This document shows, one piece after another, positions 42,595-52,249 of a stretch of DNA of 64,000 nt (its first letter is position 1; each line of letters opens with the position of its first letter). The stretch is from assembly GCF_006363815.1 (NCBI RefSeq), contig NZ_RRYT01000002.1, positions 62,001 to 126,000 on the forward strand, read 5' to 3'. Both the position numbers and the translations under genes were made by a program. The notes under the pieces are model-generated. The model worked only from the letters and a program-made list of their open reading frames with translations, was not told the DNA's origin and searched no databases. The stretch comes from Thermomonospora catenispora (GTDB lineage: Bacteria > Actinomycetota > Actinomycetes > Streptosporangiales > Streptosporangiaceae).

Positions 42595-45500
42595 TCTCCC
42601 CGGCCGAACTGGCGCGGCTGCTGGAGCTCCCCGAGCCCACCGCCGAACAGGCCAGGGTCATCGGCGCGCCGCTGGCCCCGATGGCGGTGGTGGCCGGGGC
42701 CGGGTCGGGCAAGAGCGAGACGATGGCCGCCCGCGTGGTGTGGCTGGTCGCCAACGGGCTGGTGCGCCCCGAACGGGTGCTCGGCCTGACGTTCACCCGC
42801 AAGGCCGCCGCCGAGCTGGCCTCGCGGGTGCGCCGCCGTCTGGACCGGCTGCGGGAGCGGCTGCCGCAGGAGGAGCTGGACCGGCTCGGCGGCGAGGCGC
42901 TCTTCGACGGCGAGCCGGTCGTGTCGACCTACCACTCCTACGCCGCCCGGCTGTTCGGCGACCACGCGCTGCGCGAGGCCCTGGAGCCCACCATGCGGCT
43001 GATCGGCCCCGCCGTCGCCTGGCAGCTGGCCTCCCGGGTGGTGGACGACTACGACGGCCCGATGGAGCACATCGACTGGCGGCCCGACACGGTGGTGCGG
43101 GCCGTGCTGGAGCTGGCCGGCGACCTCGACGAGCACCTGCGGACCCCCGAGGACGTCCGCAGGGTCGGCCGATGGCTGCGCGAGCGGCTCGCCGAGCTGC
43201 CCAAGGCGCACAAGCGGCAGCGCGACGTCCTGGCCCGGCACGCCGTCCGCGAGGAGCTGCTGCCGCTGGTCGAGCGGTACCGGCAGGCCAAACGGGAACG
43301 GGAGGTGATCGACCACGGCGACCAGATGGCGCTGGCCGCCCGGATCGCCCACCGCCATCCCGAGGTGGGGATGATCGAGCGCTCCCGCTACTCGGTCGTC
43401 CTGCTGGACGAGTACCAGGACACCAGCCACGCCCAGCTGGTGCTGCTGCGCTCGCTGTTCTCCGGCGGGCATCCGGTGACCGCGGTCGGCGACCCCTGCC
43501 AGTCCATCTACGGCTGGCGCGGGGCGAGCGCGGGCAACCTGCTGCGGTTCGCCCACGACTTCCCCCTGCATCCGCCCGCCGGCGGTCGCCCCGCGACGCC
43601 CGCGCCCGTCGTCCAGCTCTCGGTGAGCTGGCGCAACGGCGAGCGGATCCTGGACGCCGCCGCCCGGGTCCAGGCCGAGCTGCGCGCCGAGGCCGAGGTC
43701 GTGCCGCGGCTGCGCGCGGGGGAGGGCCGCCGTGGCCGGGGCCGGGTCGAGTGCGCCCTGTACGCCACCGTGGAGGAGGAGGCCGACCGGATCGCCGAGC
43801 GGATCCTGAGGCTGACGGCCGCCGAGACCGCCCCCGACGGGGGGCCGTGGGACGGCGAGGGGCCGCTGCGGTACTCCGACATCGCGGTGCTGGCCCGCAA
43901 ACGGTCCCAGTTCCCGCTGCTGCGCCGCGCCCTGGAGGAGCGCGGCGTACCCGTCGAGGTCGTCGGGCTGGGCGGGCTGCTCACCGTGCCCGAGGTGCAG
44001 GACGTGGTCGCCACCCTGCGGGTGATGCACGACCCCACCGCCGGGGCGTCGCTGGCCCGGCTGCTGACCGGCCCCCGCTGGCGGATCGGTCCGCACGACC
44101 TGCTCGCCCTCGGCCGTCGGGCACGTGAGCTGGCCCGGGAGGCGCGGCGCGACATCACCCCGCCCGAGGACGCCGTCCCGCCCGAGGACGGGCGGCCGCC
44201 CGACCCGGACGCCTCGTCCGCCCCGGCCGGGGACGACGACCCGCTGCGGCAGGTGCTCATCGAGCTGAACGAGGAGACCGGCAGCCTCATCGACGCCCTC
44301 GACGACCTGGGCGACCCGTCCGCCTACTCCCCGGAGGGCTATCAGCGGCTGCGGCGGCTGGCCGCCGAGCTGCGGTCGCTGCGCGCCCAGGCCGGGCTGC
44401 CGCTGCCCGAGCTGGTCGCCGAGGTGGAACGGACCCTCAATCTGGACATCGAGGTCGCCGCCCGGTCCGGGCTGGACCCGGTGACCGCCCGCGCCGACCT
44501 GGACGCCTTCATCGACGCCGCCGCCTCCTTCGCCGGCGACGCCGAGGACCCCACCCTGGGGGCGTTCCTGGCCTACCTCAAGGCCGCCGAGAGCGAGGAG
44601 TTCGGGCTGGAGACCGGCCGGGTGGGGGAGAGCGACAGCGTCAAGCTGCTCACCGTCCACGCCGCCAAGGGCCTGGAGTGGCCGGTGGTGTTCGTCCCCG
44701 GCCTGTCGTGCGCGCCGCTCAAGGACGGCCGCCGTCCCGCCAAGGGCTCGATCTTCCCCGCCCCGCCGCAGAGCCCCACCCGCTGGACCGACAATCCCCG
44801 GCTGCTGCCGTTCCCGCTCCGCGGCGACCGCGCCGACCTGCCGGTGCTGCGCAGCCTGGCCGCAGAGGACCTGGCCGCGTTCGAGAAGGCCTGCGACGAT
44901 CGGGAGCTGCGCGAGGAGCGCCGCCTGGCCTATGTCGCGGTGACCCGCGCCTCCCATCTGCTCGTCGCCACCGGCTACTGGTGGGGCGCCTCCAGCCGTC
45001 CGCTCGGCCCCTCCCCGTTCCTGACGGAGATCCGCGAGGCGTGCCTGGCGGGGGCGGGCCCGGTGACGGCGTGGGCCGACCCGCCGCCGAAGGGCGCGAC
45101 CAACCCCCTGCTCGCCGACCCGCCCCAGGCCCAGTGGCCCACCGCCCCCCAGGGGCGGCGGTACGAGGCCGTCGTCGAAGGGGCCCGCATGGTCCGCGAC
45201 GCCATGTCCGGCCGGACCGGGCGGTGGGCCGGGGACGAGGGGCTGACCGAGGCCGACCGGCGCCGCATGACCGCCTGGGCCCGCGATGTGGAGCTGCTGC
45301 TCGCCGAGCGCGACCGCAGCCGCGGCGGCGACGGCACGCTGGTCGAGCTGCCCGGCAAGCTCACCGTCTCCACCTTGGTCGCGCTGTCCCGCGACCCGGA
45401 GGCGCTGGCCCGGGCGATCCGCCGTCCCATGCCCCGTCCGCCCGCCCCCTACGCCCGGCGCGGGACCGCCTTCCACCGCTGGCTGGAGGCGCGCTGGGGC

Positions 45501-45947
45501 CAGCAGCCCCTGCTGGGGCCCGACGACCTGCCCGGCGCGGCCGACGAGGACGCCGCCGACGATTCCCTGCTGGCCGCCCTGCAGGAGTGCTTCGAGCGGT
45601 CCGAGTGGGCCGCGCGCGAACCCGTCGAGGTGGAGGTCTCCTTCGAGACCGTGATCGCCGACCGCGTCGTCCGCGGCCGGATGGACGCCGTGTTCGCCCG
45701 CCCGGACGGCGGCTATGAGGTCGTCGACTGGAAGACCGGCCGTCCGCCCACCGACGAGGAGGCCCGTCACGCCGCCGTCCAGCTCGCCGCCTACCGGCTG
45801 GCCTGGGCGGAGCTCGCGGGCGTTCCGCTGGAGAAGGTCAGCGCCGCCTTCCACTACGTCCGGGAGGGCCGCACCATCCGCCCCGCCGACCTGCTGGACG
45901 CCGAGGGCCTGACCGCGCTGATCCGGTCCGTCCGCGCGGTGGACTGA
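42591..45947 (+). CDS. adnB: AdnB subunit of the AdnAB helicase-nuclease
   Basis: Partner of AdnA, 1118 aa. The helicase has Walker A AGAGSGKS (35-42), VVLLDEYQDTSHAQ and TVHAAKGLEWPVV. The C-terminal nuclease has YARRGTAFHRWLEARWG, VEVEVSFETVIADRVVRGRMDAVF and YEVVDWKTGRPP, the PD-(D/E)XK core with its Asp, Glu and Lys. In the characterised mycobacterial enzyme AdnB supplies the main motor. Start ATG 42591 overlaps the adnA stop (ATGA), keeping the two in balance. An acidic Pro-rich insert (EDAVPPEDGRPPDPDASS) at about residue 530 is not part of the core fold. Confidence 0.93.
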   Translation: MISPAELARLLELPEPTAEQARVIGAPLAPMAVVAGAGSGKSETMAARVVWLVANGLVRPERVLGLTFTRKAAAELASRVRRRLDRLRERLPQEELDRLGGEALFDGEPVVSTYHSYAARLFGDHALREALEPTMRLIGPAVAWQLASRVVDDYDGPMEHIDWRPDTVVRAVLELAGDLDEHLRTPEDVRRVGRWLRERLAELPKAHKRQRDVLARHAVREELLPLVERYRQAKREREVIDHGDQMALAARIAHRHPEVGMIERSRYSVVLLDEYQDTSHAQLVLLRSLFSGGHPVTAVGDPCQSIYGWRGASAGNLLRFAHDFPLHPPAGGRPATPAPVVQLSVSWRNGERILDAAARVQAELRAEAEVVPRLRAGEGRRGRGRVECALYATVEEEADRIAERILRLTAAETAPDGGPWDGEGPLRYSDIAVLARKRSQFPLLRRALEERGVPVEVVGLGGLLTVPEVQDVVATLRVMHDPTAGASLARLLTGPRWRIGPHDLLALGRRARELAREARRDITPPEDAVPPEDGRPPDPDASSAPAGDDDPLRQVLIELNEETGSLIDALDDLGDPSAYSPEGYQRLRRLAAELRSLRAQAGLPLPELVAEVERTLNLDIEVAARSGLDPVTARADLDAFIDAAASFAGDAEDPTLGAFLAYLKAAESEEFGLETGRVGESDSVKLLTVHAAKGLEWPVVFVPGLSCAPLKDGRRPAKGSIFPAPPQSPTRWTDNPRLLPFPLRGDRADLPVLRSLAAEDLAAFEKACDDRELREERRLAYVAVTRASHLLVATGYWWGASSRPLGPSPFLTEIREACLAGAGPVTAWADPPPKGATNPLLADPPQAQWPTAPQGRRYEAVVEGARMVRDAMSGRTGRWAGDEGLTEADRRRMTAWARDVELLLAERDRSRGGDGTLVELPGKLTVSTLVALSRDPEALARAIRRPMPRPPAPYARRGTAFHRWLEARWGQQPLLGPDDLPGAADEDAADDSLLAALQECFERSEWAAREPVEVEVSFETVIADRVVRGRMDAVFARPDGGYEVVDWKTGRPPTDEEARHAAVQLAAYRLAWAELAGVPLEKVSAAFHYVREGRTIRPADLLDAEGLTALIRSVRAVD

Positions 45948-46088
45948 CCGCCTTGGACCGGGGACGGGCGTCGCCGTCCCCGGGTGATCCCTGGTGGAAC
46001 GTCACCTTGGTCCGATATGTGAGGGACTCCCTATGGCCTTCGCGCGAGGTTCCGGGAGATGATCCCCGCAACGGACGAGGAGGTCGGT

Positions 46089-46826
46089 GTGACGGTGACG
46101 CGTGAGGAGAAGGCGACCCGCGACGGAGCGGTGACCGAGGCGGCCGGTCTGGCGCGGCTGGTGGACTTCATCGAGCCGGAGCTCGACCTGGAGGACGTGG
46201 TGCTGGAGGTGGGCGCGGGGACCGGCCGGATATCGCGCGCGATCGCCGGCCGAGTACGTCATGTCACCGCGCTGGACCGGTCGTGGGAGGCGCTGCGGCG
46301 CGGCAAGCGCGAGGCCGACCAGGACGCGATCATGAACGTCACGTTCGCCCGAGGGGACGCCGCCGACCTGTCCTTCGCCGACCGCTCGTTCACCCTGCTG
46401 ATCTCCCGGTTCGGGCTGCATCGGGAGGAGGACCCGGCGACGGTGCTGCGCGAGCTGGTGCGGGTCAGCCGGCCCGGCGCCGGGCTGGTGATCGCCGATC
46501 TGGTGCTGGACGCCGAGCTCGGCGGCGAGCCGGACCGGCTGCTGCGGCTGCGCGACCCCGGCCACCGGGCCCTGCTCGGCGCCGAGCGGATCGCCGAGCT
46601 GATCACCGAGGCGGGCGCCGATGTGCGGCGTGCGGAGCGGTTCGACCTGATCCGGCCGGTGGACGCCTGGCTGGCCGACGCTCCGGCCGAGGCCGCCGAG
46701 CGGATCCGCGCCGAGCTGCGCGCCGAGCTGGACGGCGGGCCCGCCACCGGGCTGCGGCCGGTGCTGTCCGCCGACGAGCTGTGCGTCACCCTGCCGGTCG
46801 CGCATCTGGGCGCCGTCGCCTCCTGA
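46089..46826 (+). CDS. class I SAM-dependent methyltransferase
   Basis: Rossmann-fold methyltransferase, 245 aa from GTG 46089 (GAGGAGG 5 nt upstream); an ATG ten codons upstream is possible. Motif I is VVLEVGAGTGRIS. VTALDRSWEAL and ARGDAADLSFADRSFTLLISRFGLHREEDPATVLRELVRVSRPG follow, a pattern shared with UbiE/menaquinone-type and small-molecule methyltransferases. The substrate is unknown. It converges on the siderophore operon and could tailor its product, but the opposite strand makes that only a guess. Confidence 0.85.
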   Translation: MTVTREEKATRDGAVTEAAGLARLVDFIEPELDLEDVVLEVGAGTGRISRAIAGRVRHVTALDRSWEALRRGKREADQDAIMNVTFARGDAADLSFADRSFTLLISRFGLHREEDPATVLRELVRVSRPGAGLVIADLVLDAELGGEPDRLLRLRDPGHRALLGAERIAELITEAGADVRRAERFDLIRPVDAWLADAPAEAAERIRAELRAELDGGPATGLRPVLSADELCVTLPVAHLGAVAS

Positions 46827-46916
46827 ACGCGCCCGGGCACGCCGTGGGGGCGGCCCTCGCCCCCCCGGGGCCGCGGGCGCCTGTCGCGGGCGGCGGCAGC
46901 CCGGGGCCCGAGGGCC

Positions 46917-48581
46917 TCAGCCGGGGAGGAAGCGCAGCGGGTTGGGGACGGGCACGTAGCCGGCGGCCCGGTCGGGCGACCGCGACCAGCGGGTCCGCAG
47001 ATTGGCCTTGGCCGGCAGCGGCGCGCCCGCCAGCAGCGCCCGCAGCCGGGGGTCGCCGCCGTGCTCGCGGGCGTATCCGGCGATGCGGTCCCGCAGGATC
47101 CGCCACAGCTCGGCCTCGTGCCGCGGGTACAGGTCGGCCACGGCGGCGGCGATCTCGGCCAGATGGTTGACCAGCAGGCAGTACACGACGCGGTTCCAGC
47201 CCCGGTCGGCGTCGTAGGTCAGGGCCTCGCGCACCCGGCCGGGCAGCCCGGCCAGCTCCGCCTCCCAGCGGTCGCCGACCAGCTTGGTGCCCTCCAGGTC
47301 GCGGAACGCCGCCCGCAGCGGCATGCCCTCCCCGTCCACGGAGACCAGCACGTTCTGCAGGTGCGGCTCCAGCACCACCCCGTGGGACAGGTACGCCTCC
47401 AGCACCGGGGGCGCGACCAGGCGGACGTACCGCCGCCACCACTCCAGCGCCCCGTCCGGGCCCCTCATGCACGCCAGCCCCGCCAGGGAGCCCGGACCGG
47501 CGCCGTAGGGGTCGGCGAGGGCGGCGGCCAGCAGCGGCGTGCCCGGCAGGTCCGCGATCCCGCCGCGCAGGATCACCCCCAGCCCCTCGTGCAGCCTCCG
47601 GTCGGCCAGATGGACGCTGCGGTAGGCGGGCTCCGGCAGCAGCCGGCACCCGTCGAACCGGTCGGCCAGCCTCGCGAACACCGGCCGCAGCAGCCGGTCC
47701 AGCGTCACCGCCCCGACCAGCTCGTACCAGGAGTTCTTGCGGACGCAGTTGGTGATCCGCACATCCAGGCTGAACTTGCAGAACACGTCCGCGCCCGGCA
47801 CGTACACGGTGCGCACCGAGGAGGTGGGCGCCACCGGCGGCCCGGCCGTCCCCAGATCCGTCACCAGCCCGGACGCCAGCGCGCGGCGCAGCACCGGACG
47901 GTCGGCCAGCAGCCCGAGCTGCCAGGGGTGCACCGGCAGCAGCCGGTGCCCGGGCGGGGGCGCCGGTCCCAGCGACTCCAGCGCCGCGAACGCCCCCGCC
48001 TCGCCGCCCTCGGCCACCAGGTCGGCGCGCACCCCCAGCCACCGCAGCCGGAACCGCGCCCCGGCCTCCGGAGCGTACGGCAGCCACTCCGGCGGCCGTC
48101 CCTGCCGGGCCTTGGGGGCCGGGTGGAAACGGTGGCCGGCGATCAGCGACTGCTCCGAGGCCAGGTACCCCTCGACCCCGGTCGCGTGCGCCGGCGGGTC
48201 CCGCCGGGCCGCCAGCAGCGCCGACAGCGCGGCGCGGCTGTCGGCCACCTGCGCGCAGAACTCCGGGTTGGGCAGGCCGGTGGCCAGCTCCAGCTCCCCG
48301 GCGACCAGGTCGGCCAGCCGGCGCCAGCCGACCTCGATCCACGCGCCGTCGCGGCGTTCCTCGCACGGCGTCCTCAGCCGGAAGGCGAACGCCACCGGCG
48401 GTCGGGCCAGCCGGGCGCGCAGCAGCACGCCCAGCCTGGGCAGCCGGATCAGCAGATGCCGCCCCTGCGGCCGCACCTGGTCCTCGGGGGCGCACACCTC
48501 CCGGACCAGGCAGTTGAGCAGGGCGGTGACGGTGGCGTCGTCGGCGGACAGGACGCGATGGGCGGAGCCGGTGAGCGGCAC
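46917..48581 (-). CDS. IucA/IucC-family NIS siderophore synthetase (second)
   Basis: NRPS-independent siderophore synthetase, 554 aa, which activates a carboxylate as the adenylate and couples it to an amine or alcohol. IucA/IucC motifs include HPAPKARQG (ATP-binding loop HPxxK). Further along are LLPVHPWQL, TSSVRTVYVP, KFSLDVRITNCVRKNS, and a FhuF-like C-terminal part (VVLEPHLQNVLVSV, FRDLEGTKLV). It starts 3 bp after the preceding synthetase. The TSSVRT and KFSLDVRITN motifs are fully conserved, so it should be active. The substrates are not known. Confidence 0.93.
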   Translation of the reverse strand: MPLTGSAHRVLSADDATVTALLNCLVREVCAPEDQVRPQGRHLLIRLPRLGVLLRARLARPPVAFAFRLRTPCEERRDGAWIEVGWRRLADLVAGELELATGLPNPEFCAQVADSRAALSALLAARRDPPAHATGVEGYLASEQSLIAGHRFHPAPKARQGRPPEWLPYAPEAGARFRLRWLGVRADLVAEGGEAGAFAALESLGPAPPPGHRLLPVHPWQLGLLADRPVLRRALASGLVTDLGTAGPPVAPTSSVRTVYVPGADVFCKFSLDVRITNCVRKNSWYELVGAVTLDRLLRPVFARLADRFDGCRLLPEPAYRSVHLADRRLHEGLGVILRGGIADLPGTPLLAAALADPYGAGPGSLAGLACMRGPDGALEWWRRYVRLVAPPVLEAYLSHGVVLEPHLQNVLVSVDGEGMPLRAAFRDLEGTKLVGDRWEAELAGLPGRVREALTYDADRGWNRVVYCLLVNHLAEIAAAVADLYPRHEAELWRILRDRIAGYAREHGGDPRLRALLAGAPLPAKANLRTRWSRSPDRAAGYVPVPNPLRFLPG

Positions 48582-48584
48582 GGG

Positions 48585-50243
48585 TCAGTCCCGGAAGCGG
48601 TCGAGGTAGTTGGGCCCGTCCGGGCCGTAGTGCTTGTTGATGTCGCGCGCTCCGGTGCGGGCCTTGTCGACGAGGGTCCCGGCGGTGAGCATCGCCTTGG
48701 TCGGCAGGGCGTCGGCCTCCACCGTCCGCGAGCGGAGGAATCCGTCGCCCGGCCCGAGCGTCGTCTCCAGCCGTTCCCGCACCATCGCCAGCCCGGTGCG
48801 CAGCGGCAGCAGCCCGCGTTCGGCCAGCCCGAACGCGAGCGCCCCCGCGCACAGGTGCACGGTGATGGTGACGAAGACCCGCGCCAGCGACTCGGGGTCC
48901 CCCTCGGCCATCCGCGGGTCCTGGAACGTCTCCCGGAGCGGACCCAGCGTCTCCGCCAGCCGCCGCGGATCCACCAGCATCCCGTCGTTGTCCTTGATCA
49001 GCAGCCGCACCGGGCCGTTGCCGAGGACCAGCGACACGTTCTGCTGGTGGGCCTCCAGCGCGATCCCGTACCGGAACAGCGTCACGCCGATCGTCAACAG
49101 CGCCGACAGGTACTCGTCGAACAGCGCCGGCACGTCCCAGCGTTCGATGACCGTTCCGCCGTCGGGGTGGTCGGCCAGCAGCGCCGCCACCGGGACGACG
49201 TGCGCGCCGTCGACCTCGGCCGGGAATCGCCGCACCAGGTAGGCCAGCAGCGGATCGCCCGCATGCCCGTAGGTCTGCTCGTCGGCGAGCAGCAGCGGCA
49301 GACCGGGCTCGCGGGCGAGGACCCGCCGCAGGATCCGTTCGGCCAGCGCCCCGTCGTGGAGGGTGCGGGGCGCGATCGTCCGCCGGTTGCGCAGCCCGAG
49401 GGTGCTCGTCGGCAGCGGCACCTTCAGATGGGTGCGCCCGTCCACGGCCAGCGTCCGCATCGACAGCGTCGGCCGGACCGGCACGCGAGGGGAGGGGAGC
49501 GCGTCGACGCCGGTGTTCAGCGGATGCACGGGCAGCAGCTCGTACCGGTCGTCCACGCCCGCGTCGGCCGGGCGCGGCCACCAGTCGGGCCGCCGCCCGG
49601 CCAGCGTCACCCGCTCCCGCGGCACGGCCGTCCACCGCAGCGCGAAGACCGGGGCGAACTCGGGCGCGTACCGGCGCAGGTCCTCGGCGCTCAACCCGAT
49701 CCGGCACCGCCCGGTCGGATACACCGGATGATCGGTGTGGGCGGCGAGCGTGTCGTAGAAGACGCCCGCGCCCGTCACCGGCACGTCCGCCAGCCGTTCG
49801 GCCACGGCCGGCCAGGCGTCCCGGTGGAGCCGCAGCGTCGCCAGGCACTCCCGGCATTCGCGTTCGAACGCCGCCACGTCGTCGCGGGGGTCGGCGATGG
49901 CGCGGACCGTCGCGAACACCTCCTCCAGCCGCAGCCCCGCCGCCGGATCCACCGACCACTCGGCCAGGAACCCCGGCGGCGGCCACGCGCCCCGCCCCTC
50001 GTCCCGTCCGCGGAGCAGCGGGACGAGGCGGCCGTCGGGCAGGCGCAGCCCGTCGCCCTCGAGGCGGCGGCGCAGCCCGGCGTAGTCCTCGCGGAGCAGG
50101 GCGTCCAGCACCCGGGCGGCCAGGGCGGGCTCCGGGTCCGGAGGAGGACCGGGCGGCCGGGGGGACGGCGCCCGGCGGCGCGGGCCCGCGGCGACGAGGT
50201 CGTCGGCGGGGCGGCGAGGAGGCGGGGGAGCGCCGGTCGTCAC
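48585..50243 (-). CDS. IucA/IucC-family NIS siderophore synthetase (first)
   Basis: Second NIS synthetase type, 552 aa including a ~40-residue Pro/Arg-rich N-terminus. Motifs are HTDHPVYPTGRCRIGLS (variant of the HPxxK loop), LLPVHPLNT, PTLSMRTL, HLKVPLPTSTLGLRNRRT and ALEAHQQNVSLVL, with IKDNDGM. The HPxxK loop differs (HPVYPTGR), with arginine in place of the lysine. GTG 50243 overlaps the ATP-grasp stop. The C-terminus (TKAMLTAGTLVDKARTGARDINKHYGPDGPN) is intact. Two different synthetases plus ATP-grasp suggest stepwise assembly of a polycarboxylate such as citrate. Confidence 0.9.
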   Translation of the reverse strand: MTTGAPPPPRRPADDLVAAGPRRRAPSPRPPGPPPDPEPALAARVLDALLREDYAGLRRRLEGDGLRLPDGRLVPLLRGRDEGRGAWPPPGFLAEWSVDPAAGLRLEEVFATVRAIADPRDDVAAFERECRECLATLRLHRDAWPAVAERLADVPVTGAGVFYDTLAAHTDHPVYPTGRCRIGLSAEDLRRYAPEFAPVFALRWTAVPRERVTLAGRRPDWWPRPADAGVDDRYELLPVHPLNTGVDALPSPRVPVRPTLSMRTLAVDGRTHLKVPLPTSTLGLRNRRTIAPRTLHDGALAERILRRVLAREPGLPLLLADEQTYGHAGDPLLAYLVRRFPAEVDGAHVVPVAALLADHPDGGTVIERWDVPALFDEYLSALLTIGVTLFRYGIALEAHQQNVSLVLGNGPVRLLIKDNDGMLVDPRRLAETLGPLRETFQDPRMAEGDPESLARVFVTITVHLCAGALAFGLAERGLLPLRTGLAMVRERLETTLGPGDGFLRSRTVEADALPTKAMLTAGTLVDKARTGARDINKHYGPDGPNYLDRFRD

Positions 50244-51403
50244 GAGATCTCCCAGCGATGCTCGGCGCGGAAGCGGGCCAACGCGGCGTCGACGGACTCC
50301 TCGTCCGGACCGATGGCCTGCACGGTGCCCAGGTAGTCGCGGTTGGTCCCGGTCAGCGTCACGGTCTCGCCCACCCGCCGGACCGGCCGGTAGGTCAGCC
50401 GCACCCCGCCGTGGCTCCGCTCCATGGGCTTGGGTGCCGACCGCAGCACCCCCGACCGGTCGGCGATCACCGAGTCGACCGCCGCGTGCCCGGCGGGCCG
50501 CGGCGGCGGCGGTCCCAGCGGCTCGCCCAGATGCACCCGCAGCACCTGCTCGAACAGCGGGACGCCCAGCAGGTCCGCCAGCAGGAAGTCGCAGTGGTCC
50601 CCGATGATCCGGTAGTTGACCTCGATGATCCGGGCCCGGCCCCGCTGCACCACGAACTCGGTGTGGCAGGCCCCGAAGCCCACCCCCAGCGCCCGCAGCT
50701 GCTCCAGCACCTGCCGGGCCTCGGGCGGGGGAGGGGCCCAGTCCAGCCGCTCCTCCACGAACCGCGGCGGCGCCACGCGGGTGCGGAACGACCCCAGCAC
50801 GTGCAGCCGCTCGCCGTCCCCCAGCGTCTCCAGCGTGTGCAGCGGCCCCGGCAGATACTCCTCGGCCACCAGCGGGTCCGACCGCCGCTCCCGGATCTCC
50901 TTGTAACGAGCGGCCAGCTCCTCCGGGTCGTGCACCAGGAACACGTCCTCGCTGGCCACCCCCTCCCGGGGCTTGAGCACCAGCGGATAGGGGCCCTCCG
51001 GCACCCCGTCCTCGGTGACCTGCACGCTGAACACCGGGTCGATGCCGGCCAGGTGCCGCCGCAGCAGCGCCTTGTTCTTGGCCCGCACGGCCGCCCGCCA
51101 GTCCTTTCCGGGCAGCCCGAAGTACGCCGCGGCGAGCGCGGTCGAGGCCTGCAGGAAGTCGCTGTTGGAGAAGATCGCCGAGATCGGCCCGTCCAACGCC
51201 GACACCGCGTCCACGATGGCCCGGTAGTCGTCCACCGCGCACTCGAGCACCGGCACGTCCGGGTAGCGCTCCCGGTGGTCGGCGGGGCGGTCGGTCAGCA
51301 CGGTCACCCGCAGACCGAGCCGCAGGGCGGCGGGCAGGAACCCATGCGTCACCGAGTCGGTCGCCTTCCCGGCGACCAGAACGAGATGAGGCCCGGACAG
51401 CAC
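50240..51403 (-). CDS. ATP-grasp ligase of the siderophore operon
   Basis: Carboxylate-amine ligase of the ATP-grasp fold, 387 aa. The N-terminal Rossmann part is HLVLVAGKATDSVTHGFLPAALRLG. Next come KNKALLRRHL, LVLKPREGVASEDVFLV (ATP-binding Lys and Gly loop) and LVAEEYLPGPLHTLETLG. GFGACHTEFVV and ARIIEVNYRIIGDHCDFLLADLLG carry the metal-binding Glu/Asn. It is first in the operon, with an iron box overlapping its promoter 16 nt upstream of ATG 51403. It probably makes an amide bond in the siderophore or its precursor. Substrate unknown. Confidence 0.9.
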   Translation of the reverse strand: MLSGPHLVLVAGKATDSVTHGFLPAALRLGLRVTVLTDRPADHRERYPDVPVLECAVDDYRAIVDAVSALDGPISAIFSNSDFLQASTALAAAYFGLPGKDWRAAVRAKNKALLRRHLAGIDPVFSVQVTEDGVPEGPYPLVLKPREGVASEDVFLVHDPEELAARYKEIRERRSDPLVAEEYLPGPLHTLETLGDGERLHVLGSFRTRVAPPRFVEERLDWAPPPPEARQVLEQLRALGVGFGACHTEFVVQRGRARIIEVNYRIIGDHCDFLLADLLGVPLFEQVLRVHLGEPLGPPPPRPAGHAAVDSVIADRSGVLRSAPKPMERSHGGVRLTYRPVRRVGETVTLTGTNRDYLGTVQAIGPDEESVDAALARFRAEHRWEIS

Positions 51404-51418
51404 GGCATGCCTCCTGGC

Positions 51419-51437
51419 TGAGGTAAGCCTTACCTAA
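51419..51437 (-). promoter_or_regulatory. IdeR/DmdR1-type iron box
   Basis: On the minus strand TTAGGTAAGGCTTACCTCA is a near-perfect 19-bp dyad. It matches the DtxR/IdeR/DmdR1 consensus TTAGGTTAGGCTAACCTAA at 16 of 19 positions. Located 16 nt before the ATP-grasp start, it predicts repression of the siderophore operon under iron sufficiency. Confidence 0.9.
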
Positions 51438-51516
51438 TTCTCGTTACCGTAGTACGCGCTGCCCTTACTGTGCGGCAAAAATCTCCGCGTGTCCCGACCT
51501 CGGCGCACAGGGCAGG

Positions 51517-52143
51517 ATGGCGGTCATGGATCTCCTTCGGCGCTGGATCGCGCTGGCGGGGGAGGACGCCCGGGACATCGGGGCCCACCTGATCGCCTGC
51601 TACCGCCGGCCGCATCGCCGCCACCACACCGCAGCCCACCTGACCGCCGTCCTCGACCTGATCGACGAGCTGGCCGGATACGCCGACGACCCCGACCTCG
51701 TCCGGCTGGCCGCCTGGTTCCACGACGCCGTCTACGACCCCCGCCGCGGCGACAACGAGGAACGCAGCGCCGTCAAGGCCGAACGCATGCTCGCCGGCAT
51801 CGGCCTGCCGCCGCGGGCCGTCGCGGAGGTCGCCCGCCTGGTCCGCCTCACCGTCGCCCACGACCCCGGGCCGGACGACCGCAACGGCCGGGTCCTCTGC
51901 GACGCCGACCTGGCCGTCGTGGGCGCGGACCCAAAGACCTACGCCGCCTACGCCGCCGCCGTCCGGGAGGAGTACGCCTTCGTCCCCGAGGAACGGTTCC
52001 GGGCCGGCCGCGCCGAGGTCCTCCGCTCCCTGCTCGACCGCCCGGAGCTGTTCCACACCCCCGTGGCCCGCGCCCGGTTCGAGGCCCCGGCCCGCCGCAA
52101 CCTCCGCGCCGAGCTGGCGCTCCTGCAGGCCGGCGGCCGGTGA
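51517..52143 (+). CDS. HD-domain phosphohydrolase-like protein
   Basis: Predicted metal-dependent HD-fold protein, 208 aa, of the DUF4031-like/predicted metal-dependent group. The metal site is built from H-x-x-A-A-H-L (HHTAAHL), AAWFHDAVYDP (HD) and VLCDADLAVVG (the distal Asp). Substrate unknown. ATG 51526 is an alternative start with better ribosome spacing. It is divergent from the siderophore operon across the iron box, so iron may also influence it, which is inference only. Confidence 0.82.
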   Translation: MAVMDLLRRWIALAGEDARDIGAHLIACYRRPHRRHHTAAHLTAVLDLIDELAGYADDPDLVRLAAWFHDAVYDPRRGDNEERSAVKAERMLAGIGLPPRAVAEVARLVRLTVAHDPGPDDRNGRVLCDADLAVVGADPKTYAAYAAAVREEYAFVPEERFRAGRAEVLRSLLDRPELFHTPVARARFEAPARRNLRAELALLQAGGR

Positions 52144-52249
52144 CGCTCCGGCCCTCCGCCGCGGAGCCGCAGGGGAGGAGACGGCCGCCCGGCGGCGCCG
52201 CCGGTTATAGAGTGCCACCCGAAGTAAGGAGCGAAGGGGGACATGAGGC

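Noticed and set aside
47061-50336. A 1091-codon frame antisense to the siderophore synthetases
   Set aside because: Composition is Arg/Gln/Gly low complexity without motifs, while the opposite strand carries clear IucA/IucC motifs.
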